Positions 33,550-44,115 of a DNA stretch of 64,000 bases are shown in pieces; positions within the stretch are counted from its first letter, which is position 1, and every line of letters starts with the position of its first letter. The notes under the pieces were generated by a model. That model worked only from the letters and a program-made list of their open reading frames with translations, had not been told where the DNA came from and did not search any database. Position numbers and translations under genes: made by a program. Origin of the DNA: Symbiodinium sp. CCMP2592 (lineage: Eukaryota; Sar; Dinophyceae; Suessiales; Symbiodiniaceae); assembly GCA_905221615.1 (NCBI GenBank), contig CAJNDT010005869.1:795733-859732 (forward strand), given 5' to 3'.

Positions 33550-34735
33550 ATGAGTGGAAAGACATGGAAGAACAAAGGCTACGACGATCGGGCCTATTAT
33601 GGCTCCGACGAACGATCCTATTGGCGTGGTGCATGGTATGCAGCACCCAAGGGTGGCAAAGACAAGGCCAGATTTCCGGCTTACGACCAGAAGCCCCATG
33701 GCAAGGGCAAGGCAAAAGCCGCGGAAGAGGCATTGGAGGAGCCCACTTTTGCCAATCTCCTCCAGGCGAATATCAATGCCACGCGCAAGGCCGAACAGAA
33801 GGTCGTGTCCATACAGAATGCCCTTCAAGAACGCAGGCAACAGTGGAGCGACTACGAGGCGGACATGAAGAGGACTTACATCCGCGAACTGAACAGCTGT
33901 AACAAGGAGTTGGAGCGCCTGGAAGGAGAGCTTCAGAAAGCATTCGCCTCTCAGGAAGGGGCACGGGTGGATCTTTTGCGAGCGGCCAATGGTACGAAAC
34001 CACCGGATTCCACCATGCCACAGGCGCAGTTGTAGGAGGACAAGGTCAGCAGCTGGAAGGCCGATCCTTCGGATCTGGACTCCAAAGCAGTTTTGTAAAG
34101 GGCCCTGCAAGCGAATTCCACCATGCCACAGCCGCGCACGACTGGGCCTACGTCTCAGACCATGATGACCGGGCCAGCAGCAGAAGGACCCAGTTTTTTC
34201 ATGGGCCCGCTACCATCACGGACCCCGTCATGACAGAGTCTCCTGGTTGGCCGCCGACGACAGCACCAGTACAGTTGGACGCAACTCATCATTCCCAGTG
34301 GGATTTGGCCCGCCGCCGCTAGGATTGACTACAGAGGTTCCGTCAGAGCCAGCTCCAGGCCTACCCTACATGGTTCCCAAGACCTCGGACCCCATCACCA
34401 AGGTGGAAGCGACAGTGGCGGCAGGCGCAGTGGCCTCCCCTCAGATGTCGCCAGGCACCAAGATGAGGAATGCATTGCAGCGAAAGTCTGTCAAGACCAA
34501 ACCTCCTCTGCAAGCCGAGCCAGTCTCAGGCCCCTCGTTGGAGCAGAAGTGGAAGCATCAAGAGCCAAGGCCTTTGCGGAAGCTTTTGCAGCCACCCCAT
34601 TCCGCCCGACGTCGCCAGCCACACCGAAGATCAGACAGAAACCAGAGCTCCACAAACTGTTTCTTTGGTCAACGACGATTCCTCCGAGGACGGCGCGAAC
34701 ACTCCCTCACATCTCGCCGGCATGGAGTAGCACAT
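33550..34735 (+). pseudogene. LINE-A ORF1, coiled-coil nucleic-acid-binding-type protein, broken
   Basis: The frame starts MSGKTWKNKGYDDRAYY, then SYWRGAWYAAPKGGKDKARF, and goes on to a long coiled coil (TRKAEQKVVSIQNALQERRQ and ELNSCNKELERLEGELQKAF). A TAG at 34033-34035 interrupts it, and the same frame continues for about 20 codons to a TAA near 34098. Further pieces in shifted frames (MAADDSTSTVGRNSSFPVGF; KAFAEAFAATPFRP; APQTVSLVNDDSSEDGA) match the expected disordered C-terminus of this ORF1 type. In LINEs, ORF1 proteins bind element RNA and form ribonucleoprotein particles. At least two frameshifts separate the pieces. Confidence 0.7.
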
Positions 34736-35637
34736 GCTGAATCTGCCTTTCCTTGGCCTCTTCCTCCCTGTCAGCCGTGTCCCATGTCGGGTGCACTGTC
34801 CCGCGTGCGACAGTTGCTATTGGGACTGCAACTGTGTGGCCTATCGACCCGCCGTGGAAGACAGGCCTGATATGGAGCAGGAGGCTGGGACATGGAAGAA
34901 TGAGCGTTTGCGATGTGACCTTGCCTGGCCCTCTGGCTGTCACGGTTCTTCACTCAGGCTTAGGTTTTCATACTGCATTTGTACAGTACCCTCTCCTTGG
35001 GCCTCACTTCACTTCCTCGCTGGAGGCCGGCACTGACACGCATTGGTCTTGTGCCTCCCAGTCTTCCACGCGAGGCTTCACTGGGCATTGGGCTTGTGCT
35101 TCAGGAAGTCCTTCCCCCCCGTGCACAGGAGCACACCACGTGGCAGTGTCCTTTCAAGCAAGGTGGTGTCTTCCTCTCGCGCTGGGAGGTCGCAATGTGC
35201 CTTGTATGGCTGCAGGACCTCCACTGCTCAATCCAGCCCCTGTTTTTCAGCAGAGCCGCTGCAATGCGCCTCATTTGGCAGCACACAGCCTGCTCTCTCT
35301 TCACTCCCTCCTTTGTGTATAACAGAGAGGGATCAGAGCACTGGTCCAGGTGCCACATCGGTGGAGCCGGGGTGTCCACCTGGTCCTGTTGCCTTTACAT
35401 CACATAGTTGGAGTTGGGCAGAGTCTCTCTGCCAATGCCTTCTTGCACGTCTCATCTTGCTGTCAGGTTTGGCACCGCCCTTCTCTTTCTCTGCCTCCTC
35501 AGCTTGACCCGAGTTGCAGCCCGACCTCTTCATCTGAGCCGACATTTCGGAGGAAAAGTGCTGCATGCTTTCCTTTGCTGTGGATGTTACGCCCCAGTTA
35601 CAGGTCTGGGCATAGTGGAGAAGACCCACAGGGCGGC
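34736..35637 (+). other. LINE-A inter-ORF or 5' ORF2 region
   Basis: Pyrimidine- and Cys/Pro/Leu-codon-rich sequence between ORF1 remnants and the endonuclease. Long frames exist in several phases on both strands, but none carries a motif. It is probably an ORF2 N-terminal region or spacer too decayed to read. Confidence 0.4.
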
Positions 35638-36390
35638 TGAGGTCGTTTACAACATTGCTGTTGCCTCCTTTAACGTGCTCACTCTCTTTGACCCCTGCGT
35701 CCCACAAGGCCGTTCACGCAGGCTCGGCAACGTTGACCTGATGACAGCGGGGAAAAGGGCAGTTCTTGGCCACAGGCCTCTGGCTCATTGGCTTGCAAGA
35801 AACCAGACTTCCAGAGACTGCCACTTTACCTGACCGTGACTATGCTCCCTCTGGATCAACAAGCACTTCGCATTTGCTCAGGACAATGCTAACCGCCACA
35901 AGATCGAGTCGGGGCAAGTCACAGTTGTTTCCAATTCCAGCCGACATTTGCAAGCACACCTCGAGACTCCCCGTCTAGCTCTGGCAGTCCAGGTAGCACA
36001 TGGGCCACGCGCTGCTACCACTGGCGAACAGGAGGTGCGTCGGTTTTGGCATGAACGAGCCACCGATCTTTGTCGGCGTCCTGCTGGCATGGAATGTATA
36101 GTGCTCACTGACGCCAACGGCCATGTTGGGTCTCTCGAGACCTCCTCCATCGGAGGCTTCGGAGCTGAAACAGAAAACTTCGAAGGCTCTTGCTTTCACG
36201 ACTTCTGGCTTGCTGTGCGCTGTTTCCTGCCGGCCACCTTTGCACAGTTCCACAGTGGAACGCACTATACCTGGCGCTCACCTGGTCGTGAAGCAGTCTC
36301 GACTATGTTGCACTTCCCAACGAATGGCGGGAGTTCGAGGTCAGCACGCAGGTTGGAGTGGGTGGTGCTGCAGATAGCTGATGGAGGGTG
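35638..36390 (+). pseudogene. LINE-A ORF2, apurinic-like (EEP) endonuclease domain, broken
   Basis: Recognisable blocks in order: VVYNIAVASFNVLTLFDP (first strand with the Asn), LIGLQETRLPETATLPDRDY (catalytic QET box), ECIVLTDANGHVGSLETSSI (the DAN/DFN box), AQFHSGTHYTWRSPG (TW/YTW box) and LDYVALPNEWREFEVSTQVG (the xDYV box). They occupy at least three frames, so several frameshifts are present. The final SDH/EDH box is missing because the foreign block at 36.4 kb begins first. EEP domains nick target DNA to prime reverse transcription. Confidence 0.75.
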
Positions 36391-37434
36391 GGTGCAGAAA
36401 ACTCCCGCATCCTCAAAATCAGCTTTATAAGCAATAATGTTCTTGCCCTGAAGATCTCTTTCCCAGAGTATCTGCTGTATTGGAGAGGCTCCGAAACTTG
36501 TTGACTGATTGCGTATGGAACTGTTGGAATAGATTCCCATGGTAGCCCCTGCACACACCTACAGCTTCATATTCCTCCCCCAACCCTAAACCCCAAGCCC
36601 ATTGCCCTGACCAGTAGCTTGCATTTTGTTTTCCTTATTTGTACTTTTCCTGCGGCCAACCAGCAAGGAAAGCGTGGATGAATTGAAGATTTCCATGTCC
36701 ATGATGGGGAGCGGCTTGGTTCAGCGGGAAGGTTTCGTGTGCTGCGCTGATCAGTTTTCGATTTTAAACATTTACGCATATATGTGCACCTTTGCTTGTC
36801 TGTGCATCCTGACAGACTGTGTGTGGTCTCCATAGGTAGTTTAGCGAATTGGGTAAGATCCAGGTACTCCTGGTACAAGCTCAACCAGGTCGAGATTCTG
36901 CAGATTTCGGCCAGGTAATGAACTCTTCAACCAACCAACGTGCGGCATGATTGCATCACAAAGCCCACATTAGGGTTCTGGCTTTGGGGCTCAGGGATGA
37001 AGGTTTGGGGGTCTCTAGATTCTAGATGTCTCTCGTATGGTAATCTTCTGACCACGTCAATGCACCAGCCAAGCTACTGCGCCACATGCGCATGTTTGTT
37101 TTTATCTAACTTCATGCGAGTCTCCCAGGCGTATAACCCACCAGTCATTTCGGCTCAACAGCATTGTGACGCTTCGCATCCGCTATCCTCGTTTGGCACC
37201 AAGAGGTCGTGCACATTCGTGCAGAATTCGCCACGCGCTCGCGGATCTCCACCGCAGCGATTGTGGTGGTTGCACTACTATGATTGTGCGTTTGGCTTTA
37301 GTTAAGATACAGATGTTAGTAACCCCCTTATAACCCCCCTGTAACCCCCTTACATCTTTGCTATCCATGACGTAAGTCCCTGCTAACTTGGGGGAAGTTA
37401 TTAGAAGGTTGGTTGGAAGAAATAGAAGTTACTA

Positions 37435-37510
37435 ACCTCAAGTTAACTTTTAGGCTAACTTTTTCTAACTTATGTTAACTTATGTCAACTTATTCTAACT
37501 TTTTTGTGTT
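37435..37510. repeat. TAACTTATG-type short repeat
   Basis: Imperfect units of TAACTTATGT, CAACTTATTC and TAACTTTT. Confidence 0.7.
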
Positions 37511-37626
37511 ATGTCGGGTTTGTGTTAAATGGTTTTCGTTGTTAGTCACTGATGCTGTTCTTTTCTGTGCTCCACAAAGATAAGAGCATATACTACGGGC
37601 TTAGGGGGTTCCGGTGTTTAGGACCG

Positions 37627-37637
37627 CCAGCACCAGC

Positions 37638-37668
<31 letters not shown>

Positions 37669-37765
37669 CCACCACCACCACCACCACCACCACCACCACC
37701 ACCACCACCACCACCACCACCACCACCACCACCACCACCACCACCACCACCACCACCACCAGAGT
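37627..37765. repeat. (ACC)n trinucleotide repeat, ~140 bp
   Basis: About 40 nearly perfect ACC units. Poly-Pro and poly-Thr translations are artefacts. Related interrupted ACC/AGC tracts continue at 37806-37920 and 38005-38220. Confidence 0.95.
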
Positions 37766-37805
37766 TATAGGGTTTAGGGGGTGTAGGGGTACGGTGTGGA
37801 GTGTA

Positions 37806-38225
37806 GAAACACCATCACCGCCGCCGCCACCACCACCACAACAGCAGCAACAACAGCAACCACCACGAGCACCAGCACCACCAGCACCAGCACCACCACC
37901 AACAGCAACAACAACAGCACGTCTAGGATGTTAGGAACACCACTAGCGCATGTTTAGAGTTCAGGGGTTTGGGGGCTTAGGGTTTGGGGTGCAGTGTAGG
38001 GCTTGGGAAACCTCCGCCAGCGCCAGCACCAGCACCAGCACCCACCAGCACCAGCACCAGCGCACCAGCACCACCGCCGCCGCCGCCGCCCCCACCACGA
38101 CCACCACCAGCACTACCAGCACCACCACCACAGCAGCACCAGCAGCACCAGCAGCACCATCACCACCGACACCACCATCAGCAACCCCCACCGCCCGCGC
38201 TACCACCGCCAGCACCACCCCCGAG
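37806..38225. repeat. Interrupted ACC/AGC/CCG triplet tracts
   Basis: Two blocks (37806-37920 and 38010-38225) of mixed ACC, AGC, CCG and ACA triplets separated by GTTTAGGG-like sequence. Confidence 0.85.
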
Positions 38226-38234
38226 TTCACAAAA

Positions 38235-38492
38235 CCAGGCCGGATAAGTTCAGAAAAGTTCATATTTCCAGGCCTGAAAAGTTCATAAAAAGTTCATATT
38301 TCGTGGCCTGAAAAGTTCATAAAAAGTTCATATTTCGAGGCCCGAAAAGGCCTGAAGAAGTTCATATTTTTAGCGCATTATTGGTATTTACAATGAATCC
38401 AAGCCTGAAAAGTTCATATTTCGAGGCCTGAAAAGTTCATAAAAAGTTCATATTTCCAGGCCTGAAAAGTTTATAAAAAGTTCATACCACCA
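38235..38492. repeat. ~34-bp tandem repeat (AAAAGTTCATATTT type)
   Basis: Units of GGCCTGAAAAGTTCATAAAA plus AGTTCATATTTC. About six imperfect copies with one internal insertion near 38370-38400. Confidence 0.85.
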
Positions 38493-38514
38493 CCTCGAAA
38501 CCCACCACACCCTA

Positions 38515-38740
38515 CCGGTGGTGGGCCGGGGGTGGTGGATGGTGGTTGGTGTGGAGTGGGTGGTGGGTGGGTGGTGGTGGGTGGTGGGTGGTGGGTGGCG
38601 GTGCGTGGTGGCTGGTGCAGCGCCTAAAGTTTCAAACGATCCCCCAATCAGCTGCGCAAAGTTTTTCTAGGAATGGATTTGTTAACCTCATTTTGGTGTG
38701 GGTGGTGGGTGGTGGTTGGTGGGTGGTTGCTGGTGGGTCC
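38515..38740. repeat. GGTGGGTGG tract
   Basis: Two dense blocks (38515-38612 and 38694-38740) of GGTGGGTGG, GGTGGTTGG and GGGTGGTGG on the plus strand. Closely spaced G runs give potential for G-quadruplex structure. Confidence 0.85.
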
Positions 38741-38764
38741 CTGTACACAGCAGTATCGCCTTTC

Positions 38765-40805
38765 AACCGCTACCAGCGGTTCTTTTGAGTGATGGCACCA
38801 TGGCCCAAACTTTTGCGCAGAGGCAGCAAAGGTGGACAGAATATTTTAGTCAACAGGAAGCAGGTATTACTGTCTCTGCCCAGGAATACGTTGAGGCCTT
38901 CACGCAGCCGGAGGTGGAGGTCCTTCCCCACGGCCTTCATTCTGCATCCATGCCACCCCGACGCTCCATGAGCTTGTACAGCAACTCCTGCAGTCCGAGC
39001 TGCACAAGGCATGCGGTCCCGACGGGATCGCTTCCGAGATCTTTAGGATCTCTGTGCCGCATGTCTTTAAAATGCTTTTTCCGATCAGCCTCAAGGCCAG
39101 TCTAGGCACCAGGGAACCTTCTGAATGGCGTGGTGGCAGTTTGATGTGCCTTGCGAAACGAGCCAAGGCGGCCATGGAATGTAATTCTTTTCGATCCATC
39201 TTAATGGCCAGTGTGGCCGGGAAGGCGCATCCCCGCATCTTGCGTGCCAAACTGATGGATTCCTTCGTGTCCTATAAGACATCCCTTCAGTCCGGGCAGG
39301 CTAAAGGAACTGGTGTTGAGGGCATGGCACACCTCGCCCGTACGTTTCAGCTCTTATGCTGTGCTGTCACATTCTTCGACGTCAAAGCTGCGTTCTACCA
39401 GGTGTTGAGGCAGGCATTGCTTCCCACCAAGCATGGCCTTTCCGATGAAGGTTATCTTCGGTTGCTTCATGGGCTCGGCATTCCTGATTCGGCAGTGCCC
39501 GAATTAGTTCAGCACCTTCGCACCATGGCTGCGCTGTCGGAAGCGGGGACGGAGCAACACCTTGTCGCGCAGACGGCAGACCTTTTTCGGGGCAGTTGGT
39601 TTAGGCTTGACAATGCAGGGCCCCTGGTCTTGACCCGAAGGGGTACAAGACCAGGGGGCCTTTAGCAGATATCTTATTCGGGTGTACTTTCGCCGCCTAC
39701 CTTCGCAGCTCCGAACAGGCCTTACCCCGTGCCAGTTTTGGAGGGTCCGCAATTTTGGCGAGACTGGGATCCAGTCCACAGCATCGGCTGCTTAGCCTGG
39801 GCTGACGACTATGCCCACTTGCAAGCAGATCGGCTGCAGTCGGTCTTGCTTGATAAGGTTGCACGGGCTACATCCATCCTCGTCACCCATGCTTTCTTGA
39901 ATGGCATGCAGATCTCTTTCGCGGCTGACAAAACCACCGTGCTTTTCTGCACGGCCTGCTCTAGGACCCCCACATGACAAGTCGTCTCCAATGACGACGG
40001 GGAACCATGCCTAGTAGTCCACGATTCCATTACCGGCAGTACTCATCTTCTTCAGATCGTTGACTGCTATCGCCATTTCTGTACGATTGCGGTCGCGAAT
40101 GCCACACCAGGGCCGGAGATTGCCTTCCGAGCAGCACAGGCCTTCGCCGCGGTCAAGCCACTTCGGCGCAGACTCTTCTCCAGTTCGGATGTTCCCATGC
40201 CAGTGCGTCGGAACTTGCCTAGGGCCCAAACTTGTCTTCTCGAGCTGTGCTATACTCCTGCAGGCTGGGACCCATCGCAGGACGTGGTGCAAACACTACA
40301 TCGCACTTTGGCGCAGCCTCTGCCGATGGCATCAAGCTCACTGCTCCCCGTATGCCTTCCAAGTACTTCTTCAGGCTCTGCTACGTCGCCGCTGCTTGCA
40401 ATCGCACAGGCCAGGGCAGGGTATTTCCGCAGGCTCCTCGCGTGGGGGCCGCCAGAGCTTTTTCACCTCTTGCTCGCTCACTGGCAGCGTGCTCCGGCGC
40501 ACTTGTGGATCGGCCAGTTCGAAACAGACATCAAGGCTGTCTCTGTCTGCATTCCAGACGATGTCGTTGTCTTGCGTGTGGGCTCACCAGTCTCACGACT
40601 ACTTGAGGCAATGCAACATGACCCACAGTGGTGGCCCCGTCTTATCAAGCGAGCGATTCAGAAGTATGCGCATGATCTTCACCTGTGGGAACAGACCAGA
40701 GCATCACCCGCACCAGAACATCGCGTGACGAGCCTTTCCTCAGAGGCTCAGTCCTTTCAGTTCGAGGCCTGTGGGGCTGTATTCAGGCTCCGGAAACACC
40801 TATAG
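38765..40805 (+). pseudogene. LINE-A ORF2, reverse transcriptase domain, broken
   Basis: Resumes with RPLPAVLLSDGTMAQTFAQR and QQRWTEYFSQQEAG (pre-RT linker), then REPSEWRGGSLMCLAKRAK and CNSFRSILMASVAGKAHPRI (fingers). Motif A is AVTFFDVKAAFYQVLR (catalytic Asp near 39378); motif B is RGTRPGG with PLADILFGCTFAAYLRSS after a frameshift near 39655; motif C is CLAWADDYAHL (WADD at 39798-39809). The thumb follows (NGMQISFAADKTTVLF), then VVSNDDGEPCLVVHDS beyond an in-frame TGA at 39975-39977. WADD in place of YADD is common in this dinoflagellate LINE type as I recall it. Confidence 0.8.
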
Positions 40806-41287
40806 GAGTCCATCGAGCGAGTGCCCATGGCCATTTCAGTCCGGCACGGCACTTTGTCGTCATGCCCTACTGTCTTGTATGCCACAAATGGTTTCATACC
40901 ATTGAACGTGTTCAGTACCATCTTAAGAGCAACAGGCATTGCATGTCTCGCCTTCTTCATGTCATCCCTCCAATGACCAAATCTCAAGTTCAGATCGTCG
41001 AGACAGAAAATCGATGCCGACAGCGAAAAATACGCCAGGGAGCGTGGAATCATTACACCGCAGCTGCGCTTGCTCTCCAGGCATACTTCCACAGACTGCC
41101 TACATACACGGAAACTCGCCCTGACGAGACCGACTCCCTTGCTGCTCTCCGGCCTCGCTATCGACCCTCTCCTGACACCGTTCATTGGATTATGAACCGG
41201 TTGCAGGAATCTTTGTTGAAGGCCCTAGGAACGAGGTCCAGGAGTTTTGGCTCCAGAGCCCCCCCACTACCTTCCTCGCGACTGTGA
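40750..41287 (+). pseudogene. LINE-A ORF2 C-terminus with C2H2 zinc fingers
   Basis: A degenerate first finger (FEACGAVFRLRKHL, then HRASAHGHF after a frameshift near 40800) is followed by a clean one: CLVCHKWFHTIERVQYHLKS with NRH (C-x2-C-x12-H-x5-H). A basic region follows (NRCRQRKIRQGAWNHYTAAA) and a tail to a stop at 41287. C-terminal zinc fingers in LINE ORF2 proteins are thought to contact nucleic acid at integration. Confidence 0.7.
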
Positions 41288-41385
41288 TTGTGTGCCGGAG
41301 TCAGTGTTTCAACTGTACAGTTTTTGCCAGTTTGGGGACGCGCCCAACATGGGCCTTACTGTCCACTCAGTAAACAGTAAACAGT

Positions 41386-41455
41386 AATACTATTTGGGGG
41401 TTCCTGATTATAAATACAGGTATACCGGGCCCCCCAAACCCTATTCTAAATACTT
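41386..41455. mobile_element. Right part of the family A MITE split by LINE-A
   Basis: AATACTATTTGGGGGTTCCT, then a TATAAATACAGGTATA loop, GGGCCCCCCAAACCCTATTC and TTAAGGCCCC. This is the family A interior and right terminus, continuous with 33283-33317 if LINE-A and one target duplicate are removed. Confidence 0.8.
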
Positions 41456-41497
41456 AAGGCCCCAATCTTCTAGTGCGGTACCCAGAGCTTCCCTCAT

Positions 41498-41612
41498 AGG
41501 AGGCCAAAAGGGGTTTTAGCCTTTGGGGGTTTAGTAGGGATTAGGGTTCCATAATAGGGTTCAATTAAGGAATCCCTACCCCAAGAATCTTACACCCCCC
41601 TTTTGGCCTCCC
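41498..41612. mobile_element. Foldback element
   Basis: Arms AGGAGGCCAAAAGGGG and CCCCCCTTTTGGCCTCCC around TTTAGTAGGGATTAGGG and CAATTAAGGAATCCCTACC, which are themselves partly inverted. Confidence 0.65.
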
Positions 41613-41627
41613 GTCAGCTTCCTATAT

Positions 41628-41707
41628 TATTTCATTAAGGATTAGCCCTTGAAGTAATAATCGGATCCCTACTATGATTCAAGCTATATCCCGTAGCGAA
41701 GGGATAT
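41628..41707. repeat. Dispersed repeat, copy 1 of 2
   Basis: Shares CGGATCCCTACTATGA, a TTCAAGCTATATCCC-like segment and GAAGGGAT with 62846-62930. Probably a fragment of another MITE family. Confidence 0.55.
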
Positions 41708-42221
41708 TGGAAGGTCTGGGTAACCACCGTCGTCCTGTCGGCTGGGCTCAGGCAGAGATCTAACTTTCCATCGGCATTTTCGGGCGCTTAGTACTACTTG
41801 CCACCTCGGTCTTTCAACACACAGCATTATCTAGCGAGTATGATTCGCACCGCTCAAAAGCTACATCCGAAAAGCTTAGATCCCAAGGATCGCAGTACTT
41901 ATTCTGGGACATAGGGCCCCCCCAAAGCACCGAAACGAAAGTCCATGAACACCTTCAATATAAGTATGTCTATATTTGGACAGCTTGGACTGATAGGGTA
42001 CGTGGTTTTAATAAATCCTTATGATGCCCTATTGAATCCTTAAAACCCCCTTAGAAGTTTTGATTACCCGGCATGCCTTGGCAGACGTGATTCTCAAGAC
42101 CGAAACTTAAGAGTCGGAACTCGAAGGCTCACCACCACCAGCTCGTGGCCTAAACCCTCAGTGTGGGGCTTGAGGGCTTAGGGCTTATGGTTGTTGGTTT
42201 CGGGGAGAGAGAGGCTCGATT

Positions 42222-42275
42222 GTAGCCTATGCGTATAAAATCCCACAAAGGAGCTACTATGGAGCCTATAAGTAG
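42222..42275. mobile_element. MITE family D, short derivative
   Basis: GTAGCCTATGCG at the left and CTATGGAGCCTATAAGTAG at the right, only about 54 bp. Apparently an internally deleted copy. Confidence 0.5.
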
Positions 42276-43432
42276 GGTCTAGGGTTTTCTCAGACGCCAC
42301 TTCTGCGAGGACGGCTGTGGGCGGCGAGCACCTTCCTTCGCTACCGCCAGGGCGCGCCGGGGCGGATGGTCCGGCAGGTTGAGGTTTAGAGGGGGTTTAG
42401 GGTTTACATAAGGTTTACGGGATTTAGCAACTCGCAGCGCAACTGACAGCTAATTTTCCAAACACCCGAAACCAGAATAGATAGAAGAAAAGTCAGGGAA
42501 GCATTGAAAAGTTCTGGCAAGACGACAAAGACTCTGTTTGCTTGTTTTTCTGACATAAAGGCTCTGTTGCGATGTCGAAAGACACGGGTTTCAGGGATCT
42601 GGAGGTTTTGGGATTTTGGGGCTCCATGAGTTTCTGTACGCCTTGTTTCTTGGCGGTTCCCAGTGGTTTGTCGAGGATCCTGCCTTTCGGGAGGGCATCG
42701 GAACAATCACCAAGCCCTCATAGTTACTATTTTTGTCAGGATTTTACCTAAGTCTTGAAAAAAGGTAGTTATTCGGTGTTAAGGTGACCGAAACATCTAA
42801 GCCCAAACCCCAAGCCCTGAACCCTAATCAGCTTTTCCAAGGATGCATCGCTCTGGGTGTGCCGATACAACAAGCACAGAAGCCTAGAAACCGCAACGGG
42901 AAGGGCGAGGAGAAGAACGGGGTTGTGAAGGCCAGCGGCATTGGCAATGTCTGCTGTGGCAGTCCCATAGCGCTATCAGGAGCATGTTCATCCACTTGAT
43001 CCTGGTAATGACTTCCGCACGCCGAACTGCGTGTGTTGCGGACGATTTTTGCCCCTATTACTACCTTTCAGGTCCAAGAACTGGTAGTCGTATAATGAGG
43101 GAAAATATTAGTCATTATGATTACTATAATGAGGAACCTGCCACTGTCCTAAATCCTGACCTAAATCAGGGTGCGGGCGGCTCCCCCGAAACCACTACAC
43201 CCACTCTCGTAGTACCGTTGTGCCCTTTTATTCTGGATCTCCTGAGGTTCAGGATAGTACCCCTTGCCCAATCATTTCGAGTCTCCTTGGGGTTTAGAGT
43301 TTTGCTTCGGGTCTCTTTAGGGTTTAAGGCTTTATTTTGGGTCTCCTTTTAGAATTAGGATTTTAGGGATTAGGGTCTGCCGAAAAGTAAAAAAAACAGG
43401 GTACGCTCATAATTGCGGGGCTTCTGCGTAAC
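42276..43432. other. Non-coding stretch
   Basis: Telomere-like units at 42383-42415, 42800-42830 and 43290-43350. No supported gene. Confidence 0.4.
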
Positions 43433-43595
43433 CTACCCATATGCTCCACTGTAGTTCCTTTTTGGGATTACCTTGTAGATTCTCCTAAACCCTAAACCCC
43501 TAAACCTTTAAACCCCTAAACCTCTAAACCTCTAAACCCCTAAACCCTAAAAGTAGGAACCCCCAAAAGGGAACTACGATGGAGCCCGTAGGTAG
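43433..43595. mobile_element. MITE family D copy containing a telomere-like array
   Basis: Outer arms CTACCCATATGCTCCACTG with TAGTTCCTTTTTGGGATTA, and CCAAAAGGGAACTACGATG with GAGCCCGTAGGTAG. The interior (about 43483-43555) is a CCCTAAACCCCTAAACCTCT-type array that is absent from copy 1. Confidence 0.75.
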
Positions 43596-43669
43596 AGCCC
43601 TCTCGGCAGTGAAGGTTTTCGCGGCCCATGACTCCCGAGTCCGAGGCGCCCGAGCGCCAAAGTGAGCAG

Positions 43670-44115
43670 AGTTTCGGGTTCTTTCAGGTTTCTAAACCGG
43701 GGTTTACAAGGGTTTTCTCAGATGGTTTTATAAGGGTTCTATCAGGGTTTTATGAGGTTTCTCTGATGGTTTTATAAGGTTTCTTAACAGGGTTTTATAA
43801 GGGTTCTAAACAGGGGAGCAGAGTTTCGGGTTCTTTCAGGTTGCTAAACAGGGTTGTTTGATGAGGCTTCTACAAGGGAGCTTCCGGAAATTAGGGGTAC
43901 CTTTTTTGGGGGGTCCCTAAAATACGGATCCTACTATTTAGGGTACTAGATTAGTTTCTAAATTCTAAAGAGGGTTTTATAAGGGTTCTATCAGGGTTTT
44001 ATAAGGTTTCTAAACCAGTGTTTTGTAAGGTTTCTTAACAGTGTTTTATAGGTGTCAAAACAGAGGTTTATAAGGTTTCTACGAGGGCTCGAGAAGGTTT
44101 CTATGAGGTTTGTAT
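43670..44115. repeat. Degenerate tandem repeat (GGGTTTTATAAGG type)
   Basis: Imperfect units of roughly 30-35 bp: GGGTTTTATAAGGGTTCTA and TAAGGTTTCTTAACAGG. It is interrupted near 43865-43960 by a partial family B foldback (CTTCCGGAAATTAGGGGTAC with GGATCCTACTATTTAGGG). Confidence 0.75.

Larger units (their letters stand above)
36391..38764. repeat. Foreign repeat block replacing part of LINE-A ORF2
   Basis: Between the truncated endonuclease and the point where RT-linked coding resumes (RPLPAVLLSDG at about 38766). It contains unique sequence with a telomere-like patch (36577-36600), an AACTT-rich repeat (37435-37505), long ACC/AGC triplet arrays, a GTTCATATTT repeat and a GGTGGGTGG tract. 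No gene is recognised. It replaces the end of the endonuclease and the usual linker of a few hundred bases. Confidence 0.6.
33318..41385 (+). mobile_element. LINE-A: dinoflagellate non-LTR retrotransposon, decayed, ~8.1 kb
   Basis: The order is a ~230-bp 5' leader, a coiled-coil ORF1, an EEP endonuclease (interrupted), a reverse transcriptase, and C-terminal C2H2 zinc fingers. It is flanked by a 13-bp near-perfect direct repeat (AATACTATCTGGG at 33305-33317; AATACTATTTGGG at 41386-41398), the likely target-site duplication. It ends in a CAGTAAACAGTAAACAGT tail instead of poly(A). Several frameshifts and stops, and a 2.35-kb foreign block at about 36.4-38.76 kb, make it non-functional. The protein pattern is the one I know from Symbiodinium LINE proteins; that recognition is from memory. 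Confidence 0.85.

Noticed and set aside
35408-35833. Cys/Leu-rich frames as a separate membrane protein
   Set aside because: They lie inside LINE-A, in the decayed region before the endonuclease, and merge into its first block in the same frame.
37141-37160. Resemblance to the dinoflagellate spliced leader (CATTTCGGCTCAAC versus CATTTTGGCTCAAG), and a weaker one near 49141
   Set aside because: Only about 14 of 18 positions match and no coding sequence follows, so chance is likely. A relict-leader search across the genome would be needed.
37552-38311. Long Pro, Thr, His or Gln-rich open frames
   Set aside because: Translation of ACC/AGC triplet arrays in all three frames; no independent coding evidence.
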